Source: Gryganskiella cystojenkinii (Eukaryota > Mortierellomycota > Mortierellomycetes > Mortierellales > Mortierellaceae). Taken from it: a DNA stretch of 27,424 nt. Within the stretch, counting starts at the first letter, position 1; each line of letters begins with the position of its first letter. The position numbers and the translations under genes were made by a program. The DNA is taken from contig JAAAIG010000031.1 of NCBI GenBank assembly GCA_015852425.1, forward strand, positions 49,878-77,301, written 5' to 3'. Of this stretch, positions 1-9,392 are shown in pieces. The notes under the pieces were generated by a model. It was given only the letters and a program-made list of their open reading frames with translations. It was not told the origin of the DNA and searched no databases.

Positions 1-192
1 TTTTGGGTATCTCTAGAGGTTCGCCTCTCCCTTTTTGATCTTTTTTGGGGGTTCAAGCCCGCCTTCCAAAAAAGTCAAACAAACAGAAGATATAAACCTC
101 CTGCCCTTCGTCAAACCTCCTTCGCTTCCCTCACTCCCTCGAGTTTAAAAAAAAAGATTTGAGCAAAAAGAGAAAGATGGTAAAAGGCTTAC

Positions 193-658
193 CAGCAGTG
201 ATCCCAAGTCCAGTAAAGAAATAGTAAGCGACGGCAAAGATGGCGGTCTTTTGTTGCAATGGCACAAACGTTGCAGCGGCGTAGAATCCATACAACGGCA
301 TGAAGACGAGACCCAAAACATGAACCCAATCTAATTTCTTGTAAAAGTTTGTGATCGTCCACGGTTCCGAAAGAACTGAAAAGTCGTTTTTGGTGGTGAT
401 CTCGGGAATCTTTTCCACATGCTTTGCCACCTTGACTGTGGTCGTTGAGTCCTCTTCGTAGTCGTCCATAGATGACATTGAGGACGCCCTTGACAGAACG
501 GAAAGGCGTTCGATGGTGGTTTCGCTGTCACTACAGTCACTGTTAGCACCGCTACTACTGCTGCTGCTACTACTGATGGTGGTTGTGGAGGAGGAAGAGG
601 TGGTCTTTCGGACGGAAGAGCGGGTTGTCCGCTGGACAGGGACAGTCAACGAACTCAT
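193..658 (-). CDS. Acyl-CoA delta-9 desaturase (Ole1 type), first exon only, gene truncated by the window edge
   Basis: This is the N-terminal part of a membrane acyl-CoA desaturase, which puts a cis double bond at C9 of stearoyl/palmitoyl-CoA in the endoplasmic reticulum using cytochrome b5 electrons. Translation starts at 658. About 95 residues of Ser/Thr-rich sequence come first, then the family core NFYKKLDWVHVLGLVF, a first membrane segment (about residues 110-130) and YYFFTGLGITAG, which in this family directly precedes the first histidine box (YHRLWAHR). The exon stops exactly there, at a GTAAGCC donor (intron from 192 downwards), in phase 1. No continuation with the His box is found in 1-191, so the intron reaches beyond the window. 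None of the three His boxes nor the b5 domain is visible, so activity cannot be judged. The serine-rich leader looks longer than in the Mortierella desaturases I know. The delta-9 assignment rests on this N-terminal similarity. Confidence 0.88.
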
Positions 659-2292
659 GAGTGAGCTTCGTCTTTGTTTACGAACTGTGAAGGTAGAAGA
701 GAAGTCGAAGCAAGAAAGAATAAAGTGAGGGGACGACGCAGAGTTCGAAGAAAGGAAGGAGTGAGGCGAAAAGGAATGATGTGGGGTATCAATCGGAAAA
801 GGATGTAAAAGAAAAGGAAAAGAAAGCGAAAAGAAGAAACAGGGAAGAAGAGAGGTATTTCGAAAGAAAGCAGGAAGGCATATCTTGCAAGAGAAGGTCG
901 TCCAAAAAAAAAAAAATCGGACCTGGAAAGGACTTGGGATCGAGATCTGATTGGACGTACCACGGCTGGACCACCGTTGTGCACCCTGGCTGGCTTCTCA
1001 CTGTCCACTTGTCTCTCTTTTTCCTTTGTCTTTCTGCCAAGGAAAATAAAAAAAAACACCGGGGATGCGGAACTTTGACTCCGTGGCACAGACATCAGAC
1101 GAGAGATACGGAAAAGAGTCTAACATCGCTACTGCCTGACGATCCACCGAAGATCAGTAATGATGTGCAGCTTTTTATCAGCTAAATATTATATTTCGAC
1201 TTTCAGTGTCCTTGTGATTGTCTCTTTGCTTGGCATTGAGAACGAATCTGCCGTTTCTTTAGCTATAGTCACCCAGTCAAAGAGTGGATACAATGGGGAG
1301 AGTGGTTCGATCTCATCAGGCAAGGATTCCCCGAAGGTCCGATCAGCTCTTTCCAAGAATGAAAAAATTGGGAGCACGTTTGAGATCAAACAAAAAAATA
1401 ATTGAATCCCCTACTTGGTGCAACCTCCCCCTCGTTCACATGTACACTACACCATTTTCTCTCAGTCATCTTGCTTTAATGATAAACAACATTGCTTTCT
1501 TTATGGGAACATTTTTTTTTTGCTTTGCGTTTATGTCTTACTTCTTTCCAATGATTGTGTTTTCAATTTTCCCATTTTATCCCATCCCCTTGTCTCTGAA
1601 CGACTCCCCTTCCGTTTTTGTTCTGTTCGAAACTCGAGGATATTGGTTTAGCCCAAAAGGTGTCTTCAAAAAGTGGCCTGTTGCCACCCCTTGAAATCGG
1701 ATAAAGGGGGACCCATAATAAGTTCGGGCGGCTGTTGTGGTGTCTTACCCTCTTGTTGAACCGTTCCTGCAGCGAACCCCACTGCATTTTTTGATCATTA
1801 AAAAAAAAAAAAAAAAAGATTCTTTTCTTGGCACCTTGGTCGTGCCAAATTGTTGTCTTTTGCCTACTGAGAAACAAAATAAAAGTCGCGATGGTTTGCC
1901 GCGATAGCACCCTTTTTGTTTTCTTAACTTTGTTTGTCACCCGAAATGCAAATGAGGGGGCACGATCCTCTTTGTATACTTATTCTTAGGCACAGCGTTG
2001 CGACATTTACACTAGCGCGACTCAGTCGCTTCCATGCCCTCGCTGCACCTGTCCACGTTTATCCGAAATAAAGTTATTACTCCCCCCTTGGTCAAGGACG
2101 TTTCATTTGCCTTTTTGGAACGTCCGACGTCTTGTCATGATGCGCGGTCCATCTGATTTCTTATCCACGAAGAGAGTCTCTAGAGGGGGATGGGCTCTAG
2201 ATATGATCGAGGGAAGGGAAGGAGGGAGGGCACACTATACGACAGTAAGGCAGTTTTATTTTACTTGACAGTAGGTGTACCTCCAAGTTTCA
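659..2292. other. Intergenic region: promoter of the desaturase and 3' end of the palmitoyltransferase gene
   Basis: There is no supported gene in these 1.6 kb. About 690-920 is strongly purine-rich on the + strand, so the desaturase leader would be CT-rich, as is common for well-expressed fungal genes. A CCAAT box on the minus strand (CTGATTGG on +, 947-954) lies about 290 bp before the desaturase start. Homopolymers include an A18 run at 1800-1817 and T runs near 1511-1520. A short hydrophobic ORF at 1160-1405 (+) is treated as chance. Confidence 0.6.
2255..2260 (-). terminator. Poly(A) signal AATAAA of the palmitoyltransferase gene
   Basis: A perfect AATAAA on the minus strand (TTTATT on +) lies about 33 nt past the stop codon at 2293, in a normal position for 3'-end formation. 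Confidence 0.5.
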
Positions 2293-5005
2293 TCAATGCA
2301 TCCTACGCGATGACACAGGAGAAGAGGCTGACATGACAGTCTTTGATGGCTCCATCTCGTAGAATGCGTACCAATTCACGCCTCTCAAAGGACCCTGTCT
2401 TCCTTGGGACCAGAATCCGACACAGTTCTGCCAGAAACCAAAATCGAATGGGTTAGTGCCCTCTTCCTCACCATGCTGGTGTCGGCCACGAACGGTACCT
2501 GAGATCAGACCCCACATTCCGCCTCCGCCACCACGACGATGTCCATGGCTATGACCGTGGTTATGCCCCTGATGGTCTCCGAACCCAACCGACTTCGATT
2601 CCTCTTCCCGATCAATCAGGGTTGTGTCGTCCTCCTCTGCTCCACCTCCAGACTCCAGCAGATTGATACTCTCTTCCTGCAGGGGATGACCAGCGCCTGC
2701 CATCTCGTTATCTATCTCGCTCAAAGACCTCAAGATACGTTGACGGATACTGAGACCACGGTTCATGGTGTTGTATCGTTGATGACTCATGGATTCGTTT
2801 GTGGTCTTGGCCTGAGCAACCTGGAAAAGCTGAACGACAAACAGCAATCCCGGCCACGTCACCTGTATCATAGCCCAAAACGCAAGTGTTGTGGCGAAAG
2901 CATCGTACTGGAAGTATCCACAAAGTGTGTCGCCAAGTAAGCATGGGTTGGACTCCACGGGCATGTACTTGGGAGCAGCGATTGAGAGGTCTATAGTTGA
3001 CAGGGAAATAGTAGAAGTTAGTCCCAATACTCTCATGGAATGTAAGCATGAAAAGTCAATATTTCAGATCAGTGCTGCAACAGAACTCACATTCAAAGGA
3101 GAGATACGCGTACATGGGTACGCAGGAGATGAACAAGGCAAGGAAGATCATGAACGCTCGATGATTCTTGGCGCCGATGCAGTTGAAAATCCAGGGGCAG
3201 TGGTGATCGAATTTAGCGACACATCGGTTGCAGAACTTGCAATGCTTGGATCGCAAAGGCCTCTGACTGACACAGGACGTGCAAAAGTGGCGAACGTCCA
3301 ACAATCCCCGATCCGCCATCTGAAGGACAGATGCTCGTTGTGTTTCAATTGTGGTGTAGTTCTTAACCCAGCCGGGATCAGCCATCACCGCGCCGTAGAA
3401 AAAGTAAAGTGCGCTTGTGAAAGTGGCGATAAATCCAATGTTCAGCCACAAAAGGTGCGACGTATCTACGTGGAGAAAGGTGCAAGATCAGTTTTTTCAT
3501 CAGTCTTTTGAAAATACCACAGACGAAAAAGGGCTCCACATCAGCTAAGGAGCTTACTAAACAGGATACGGTGGATCCAAATAACCCCGAGCCAGAACGC
3601 ACTGGCTTGGAAAACTGCCGTGTAGTAGGGCGTTTGCAACATTTCGTTAGGGGTCTTTGTCCTGAGTAAGAACTTGATTGCTCCAATATGACCCAAAAGG
3701 AATTGGCCGACAGCTAGCGGGATCGCCATATACCACGGGAACCAAACCATCAGTTTCAGGAGGATGAACAATGTCACGTAAGGTATAAAGTAGATAATGG
3801 TGTTGGTTGTTTTCTAAAATAAATGGTTCAGTTTCAAGAAGGCCGATCAGCATTTTTTCCTACCAAAAGTCAAAATCGATTCAGGATGAAAGACCCAAAA
3901 TATTGGGGTCATACCTTGTCAAAAAGACTTCTCCGAGACTGTCCATCATCCGATAGTTTTGCGTCGCTCAGCGCCCTTTGCCAGACCATTGTACCATTGA
4001 GCTCCTTGATCATGTCGACCGGGGTCTTGCCAGACTTGTCTCCAGCCTTGACGTCGGCGCCGGCTTTGAGGACTTTAGACAGACAGTCCCTGTTACCTTT
4101 GACGACGGCCCAATGCAAGGGTGTAAACCCCTCCCGGTCCTTGGTATCGACTCGCGCCCCATATTTAAGAAGCAGATCCACGCTCAGGCTGTCGCCCTGA
4201 TAGGCGGCCCACATGAGACTGGTATGCCCCAAGGTATCAACAGTATCAATGGACATTTCAGCGGTCATGATCAGGTACAGTACCAACATGGCGTTGGAAG
4301 AATGCGTCCCCAGATGCAATGCGTTGAATCCCTGGGAGTCTTGGAGTGCCGGGTTCGCCCCGTGTTTCAACAACAGTTTCGTCATGTTCAAATGTCCGTT
4401 TCTATCGGTGGAAGATAAAACATGGTCAGAACTGAAAATTTGGACCAAGGATGAGTGGCGATCATAGGCCTCTTTGGTTTCCATCTTTGTCGATCCGTAC
4501 CTTGTGCACCAGTGTAGTGGAGTGGCGATAAGCTCGCCTCCGATAGCATCGACCTCAGCTCCGTGATCCAACAGACATTTTGCGACCGAGATCTGGTTGT
4601 TGATAGCAGCCCAGTGAAGAGCTGTTACGTCCTGAAAGTCTCTGCTCCTGGCAAGCTTTGGGTCTGAATCCAGGAGCCGCGCAACAATGTCTAGCTTTCC
4701 CATCTGTGAGGCTTGAAAGATGCTAATGTCTATGAGCGCGTTCAGGTATTGTGGTTAGAATAAGCAGTTACCAAAGAATCGCGCAAGTGTCGGCATACAA
4801 TTGAACATGACCCGTATTTTCCTTGTTCTTCGTCTTTACCTGTAAAGTCCTCCTCGGCAGTAGGAGAGGGTCTAAAGGTTGGATTAACATCATCGGGTGA
4901 GGAGACGGTCGAAGACACCGCCGGTTGACTAGATGCATCTGCCCCTGTTTTTGTTGATGAGTCTATTGTTGCTGATCCCGCGGAGGCTGTTGAGTTGGTA
5001 GCCAT
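2293..5005 (-). CDS. AKR1: Ankyrin-repeat DHHC palmitoyltransferase, Akr1/HIP14 type (5 exons)
   Basis: It S-acylates cytoplasmic cysteines of proteins at Golgi/endosomal membranes. Exons, in transcription order, are 5005-4840, 4729-3915, 3813-3558, 3465-3091 and 2990-2293, with introns of 110, 101, 92 and 100 nt. The joined frame is 769 residues, against 764 for yeast Akr1. After a low-complexity cytosolic N-terminus, [14 protein letters not shown] opens about six ankyrin repeats (residues 56-300; TALHWAA, TPLHW, NALHLG, SLMWAA, TPLHWAV). Membrane segments follow, then the Cys-rich domain (HFCTSC...[10 protein letters not shown]...DHHCPW) with catalytic DHHC at about residues 499-502. Two more membrane helices and the conserved tail [15 protein letters not shown] follow. 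Yeast Akr1 has DHYC, whereas this copy has canonical DHHC. A His/Gly-rich insert lies in the tail. An in-frame ATG at 5074 would add 23 residues; 5005 is preferred because MATNST looks like a natural start. An alternative acceptor near 3030 is weaker than the one at 2991, which has a CTAAC branch site and a pyrimidine tract. Confidence 0.93.
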
Positions 5006-6091
5006 TGGCTGGAGATGATGTGGTTGCTGCAAGTGTTTGTCCCTGAAATGATGAAGAGTTGTGCCCTGTACCAACTAGTCGGATGGTGCGGAAAATGGAG
5101 GGTTACTGATGCGAATAAATCCTGGACAATCTGTTGGCCCTAATTGAGTTGGGGGGAATTCTTGAAACGAGTTGAGAAGGAAGTAACGGCAAAGGGAGGA
5201 ATAAGAAGAAGGGAAGCAATGCTGAGATGGCAGTTCATTGAAAAGAGAGGTTTTGCGCGGCCGCTCCTATACAGTCGACCCAAAATCCCAAAAAAAGATC
5301 CAAAAGCGGTGACTGCAAACAGATCGAGGGCTGTGTTCTTTCTGACGTTTCTTTTTTTTTTACCTTTTGATTGTGCGATTCAAAGATCGATCGTGAGTCC
5401 CAGGAACTCTATTGATGAAGCGCTCTCAGTGCTAAGAGGAATACTATCTGAGTGACCGCGCGTGCCATTGACGATCCCTTCCAACAAGTGGAGAGAGGAG
5501 CGAGAACTCGACCATAACAAAAGGTAGACCATGACCAAAAAGTTAGGTCTGATTCGGCTGGACTTGGCGGCTGCACAAGCTCAAGCGTCCTCCTATCTCT
5601 CTGTGAAAGATTGCGGGTGTTGACATGAGAGTCCCTTCTTCCTTCGTTGACCGGCAACGAAATTGAATGAGGATCAAGGTATGTTATTTTAATTGCTTAG
5701 AGCCAGCATCTGGATCTCGCGCATGAATCGACAGCCGTCCACGTGGGCCCCAGAAAGATAGAGGGGCTTCCACAGATTGTTTGAGTCCTGCTGTTTTTAA
5801 CAGCTTGTTACTTCCCCTATCAAAAACAAGATGTGGTTCCGTTCGAGAAAACTCTCCCTAATTTAGTCTGCTTGATCTGTATGCAACATGCCAAGGCGAT
5901 TACGCGATTACGAAGTCGCGAGATTAAACAACCCTTACTGGTTTCTTCCAGTGCATCTTGTCTCCTTCTCTACCATTTTACGTTTACGTTATTTCTGCTC
6001 AATGCCCTTCCTTCCTTCCACCATTGTCCTTTTACTTATCTGTTAACTTTCTTTTTCATTTCTTTCGTCGTCTTTATCGTATTCTTTCGTC
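5006..6091. other. Divergent intergenic region between the palmitoyltransferase and dehydrogenase genes
   Basis: This 1.1-kb region should hold both promoters, since the flanking genes point away from each other. No gene is supported. An 8-bp direct repeat, GCGATTAC twice, lies at 5896-5911, about 180 bp before the dehydrogenase start. The last 100 bp before 6092 is pyrimidine-rich, as expected for a 5' leader. No clear TATA box was seen. Confidence 0.55.
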
Positions 6092-7141
6092 ATGACATAC
6101 TCTCTCACCAACAAAGACTATCTCGTTGTCGTAGTCACTGGCTGCGACACCGGTTTCGGTGCCGAGATTGTTCAGGACTTGCATCAACATGGTGGATACA
6201 CCATCTATGCCACTTGCCTGACAGCCAAGGCCGTTGAGGCTAACAACGCCAAGAATTCGACTCGCTTAAGATCGCTCCAAGTCGATGTCACCAAGCAAGA
6301 CGATGTCAACAGACTCCGTGCTCAGGTCGAAGCCGAGTGTCCTCAGGGCGTGTTCTGCGTTTTCAACAATGCTGGTAAGTTATTAGGGTAAACATCAATC
6401 GCTCTCGAATTTTGAGAAAAAAAAACAACTGAACAATGACGCGCTCTACCTTTTACTTTAGGTATCTTCGCCGGTGGATTTTTCGACTTTGCCACCGAGG
6501 ACAATTTCCAGCGTGTTATGGATGTCAACTACATGGGAATCATTCGTATCACCAAAGGACTCCTGCCTTCCCTCCGTGCCTATGCTCGATCCCGCCACAC
6601 GTTGCCCGAAGGCAGAAAGCTCCCCCGTGCACGTCTCTTGTCCATCACGTCTGTGGCCGGACGTTCGAACCCTCCTGGTCACGGATGTTACACTGCTTCT
6701 AAGCACGCAGCCGAGTCGATCCTGGATACCCTTCGTGTCGAGCTCTCTCCTTGGGAGATTGATGTTTCGATACTCGAACCTTACTATGCCAAGACACTCA
6801 TAGTGGCCGGCTTTAACTCGCTTTTGGAGACAGCTTGGAAGCAAGCGTCATCCGAAACCCGAAGCATGTACGGGCCCAGGTTCATTGATGGTGTCAAGGC
6901 TCAGTCCAAGCATACCTACAAAACAGCAATGCCTTCCAAGTGGGTTGTCGATGCTGCAGTGAAGGCTATCCGACAGAAGCGATCCCCTAAGGCTAGAATG
7001 ATTGTCGGTTTTTGGTGGGTTGGTACGTTCCTTCGACTTCAGGAGCAGGCCCCCGAGTGGATTATTGACGGTATTGCGAGATTCGCGTTGAAAAGATTGG
7101 GCTCCTGGCCCTCTGACCCCTTCCTTCTGAAAGCTGCCTAG
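6092..7141 (+). CDS. Short-chain dehydrogenase/reductase, SDR9C-like (retinol / 3-hydroxybutyrate dehydrogenase type)
   Basis: An NAD(P)-dependent oxidoreductase of the classical SDR fold. Exons 6092-6374 and 6462-7141 are joined across an 87-nt intron (GTAAGT donor, TTTAG acceptor) that splits the Gly codon of NNAG. The product is 320 residues. The cofactor-binding motif TGCDTGFG (residues 16-23) is the variant typical of the SDR9C group, which holds animal retinol dehydrogenases and BDH1, rather than TGxxxGIG. NNAG lies at 92-95, Asn117 in the NYMG helix, catalytic Ser158 in SITSVAGR, and Tyr171/Lys175 in YTASK. All catalytic residues are present. The C-terminus holds hydrophobic and aromatic stretches (GFWWVGTFLRL) that could associate with membranes, but no N-terminal signal is seen. 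The substrate cannot be read from the sequence; a hydrophobic alcohol or sterol is plausible by family. Confidence 0.92.
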
Positions 7142-7493
7142 CGCGACTAGAAGAGTCTTAATACCTTGTCCTTCGAAATGCGGGGACGCGGACATAATAA
7201 TATCATAAAATTGGTGGCAAAAATCGCTGTGGCTTGTAGCGGACTGCTTTTCTACGATATATGAACCTTTTGCTCGTTTTCGAATGCTCTTTTGAAACGG
7301 GAACGCGATCCTTTTTTTTCATTCAATTCTACCAAACTCTTCTTACGCCGCCAAAAACACCGCATCATGATTCTCGGATTCTGGGGTATGGACAACGCTC
7401 TGAATATTCCCGACTTCGAAATGTTTAAAAAATGAAGATACTGTTGGACATTGGCCATTTGGTAGCACGACTTTGAATCTTACCTTTTGACGC
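7142..7493. other. Intergenic: 3' end of the dehydrogenase gene and promoter of the FKBP gene
   Basis: These 350 bp separate two genes on the same strand. No consensus AATAAA follows the dehydrogenase; an AT-rich patch at about 7194-7212 is the best candidate 3' signal. A TATATG at about 7257 is a weak TATA candidate for the FKBP gene. No other gene was seen. Confidence 0.45.
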
Positions 7494-8995
7494 ATGCAAT
7501 CGATGTTAGGATTGACCATCTTTCCCGAAAGAACTTACACGCAGATTGTCGACGATTCGTTCAAGCTGTCTATGGTGCGCTCTCGTTGTAGTTTTGATTG
7601 GGAGATGAGAAGATAAAGTCGAGCGGAGGAAACTCTCGGTAATGTCTATAATACTAGAGGTCTTTTGACTGACATTTTTTTTTTCCTTGGCCCAAATAGG
7701 CTGCTTTGGATGAGGAGACCACTCCTGGCCGCACCTCCGTCCGTGTCTCTGTCAACAACGACACATTTATCCTCTGCTCCTTGATTGCCGGTCAGATTGA
7801 ACAACAAACACTGGACTTGGTCTTTACAGAGGGCGAGGAAATCTCTTTCTCTGTCTCTGGGCCAAAGTATGCTTATTTCTGAATCATATTTGCGTTATTG
7901 GTGGCAAATGAGCTAGTGCGCATCGTATGCAACGAAAACGCCGTCTTCAGAGACAACCGTCTTTGATAGCTTACCCTTCCATTGCACTAATCACCCATCT
8001 TTATTTATTTTTTTGATCCCATGTAGTGCCGTGCACTTGTCAGGAAACTACCTCCCGGATGACCATGGTGGCATGGATTACAGCGAGGACGAGGACATGT
8101 ATGGCATGGACCTCGATGATTCGGATGATGACGAAGATGACGAAGATGAGGATGATGACGATTTGATTATCACTCCCGGTGCCAAGCAGCTGGCCTACAT
8201 TGGTGACGAAGATGAGGACGAAGATTCCGATGAGGATCCCGATTTCACTGACGAGGATGACGAGGACGAGGACGAGGACGAGGATGACGATGAAGAGGAT
8301 TCGGATGAGGATATGGAGGGCCGAAGCAACGAGAATGATGATGATGACGACGACGACGATGAGGAGGACGAAGATGATGAAGATGAAGAGGGAGACAGCG
8401 AGGAGGAGGAAGAGGAAGAGGAGGACACGCCTGTGAAAGCGGCCGTCGAGGTCAAGAAGGAGCAGTCTAAGAAGGAGCAGCCCAAAGTTGCCGAGATCAA
8501 GAAGGAACAGCAGCCCAAGAAGGAGGTCGAGGCCAAGAAGGAACAGCCCAAGAAGGACAATATCAAGACGCTCCCCAACGGCCTGATCATCGAGGACAAG
8601 AAGGTTGGCGATGGTGCCCGTGCAAAGTCAGGCAAGAAGATTGGCATGCGTTACATTGGTCGCTTGACCAACGGCAAGGTCTTTGACAAGAACACGAGCG
8701 GAAAGCCGTTTAACTTTACTTTAGGTAGTGGCGAGGTCATCAAGGGATGGGATCTCGGTATCCAGGGCATGCAGTTGGGCGGCGAGCGCAAGCTGACGAT
8801 TCCTCCCTCATTGGCGTACGTTGGGTGATTTTGCTGGTTATAATGTTTCACGACTTCAGGAGAGAAAAGAGCCAGTCTTACTTAACAGTTTTTTTTCCTG
8901 GTCTTCCAAATAGATACGGTGCTTCGGGTGCTCCCCCAGATATTCCTCGTAACGCGACCTTGGAGTTTGAGGTCAAGTTGGTAACTCTCAAGTAG
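7494..8995 (+). CDS. Nucleolar/nuclear FK506-binding prolyl isomerase with nucleoplasmin-like N-terminus (Fpr3/Fpr4/FKBP39 type)
   Basis: A peptidyl-prolyl isomerase that acts on proline-containing histone tails and also serves as a histone chaperone in the nucleus. Exons are 7494-7574, 7700-7866, 8027-8815 and 8914-8995, with introns of 125, 160 and 98 nt, giving 372 residues. The first three exons begin with a nucleoplasmin-like fold ([53 protein letters not shown]; residues 1-95). Long Asp/Glu tracts fill about 98-205, broken by the segment [22 protein letters not shown]-repeat Lys/Glu linker follows. The FKBP catalytic domain is at 264-372, with [30 protein letters not shown] and the exon-junction motif [14 protein letters not shown]; the aromatic pocket residues are intact. 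The ATG at 7494 follows an in-frame TGA at 7488. Reading through the last intron would stop the protein before its final 29 residues. Its downstream neighbour is another histone chaperone. Confidence 0.95.
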
Positions 8996-9392
8996 AGAGC
9001 GAGACCCAGAACCGATTACAAGCTACAACCTCTATTACAGTCGCGAACCATGACGCATGACTAAAACAATACTATATAGAAAGAAGCGTTTTCTTTTTTG
9101 CAGGCAAAAATTGCACAACTAAAACAATCGTTGCAAAGCAAAGATAACAGTGGAGTACATGTTGTGGCGGCGGTGGTAGTGGTGGTGGTTATGTGTGCTC
9201 CCTGTGGATTCGGGGATTGGTTGGGTGAGGCCAAAAAAGGTGGAATAAAAGAGAAGAGAGCGGTCCGAATCGCACCAGCCACGCCACGCTGGGTTTGAAA
9301 AATAGAAAAGCGTCGTTTGGCTCACTCCTCTTTCTCTCTTATTTCTTTTTTCTCTGCCCTCACTCTTTTTTTCGAACTGTTTCTTGATTAGA
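8996..9392. other. Intergenic: 3' end of the FKBP gene and promoter of NAP1
   Basis: These 400 bp hold no gene. TATATAG at about 9073-9079 is a possible TATA element, although it is more than 300 bp from the NAP1 start. A GGT/GGC-rich patch lies at about 9164-9190, and a pyrimidine-rich leader precedes the NAP1 ATG. Confidence 0.45.

Noticed and set aside
15..75. tRNA-like T-arm (GGTTCAAGCCC) and a 5-bp hairpin with a TTCG loop near the window start
   Set aside because: A T-rich spacer separates the two, the T-stem has a mismatch and no acceptor or anticodon arm fits. The region lies in the desaturase intron.
1160..1405. 81-residue + ORF with a hydrophobic, signal-like start
   Set aside because: It is short, sits in a promoter region, and has no cleavage site followed by Cys-rich or other secreted-protein features.
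8195..8647. Poly-Ser ORF on the minus strand
   Set aside because: It is the antisense shadow of the Asp/Glu codons of the FKBP gene. The similar ORF at 11238-11462 is the shadow of the NAP1 acidic tail.
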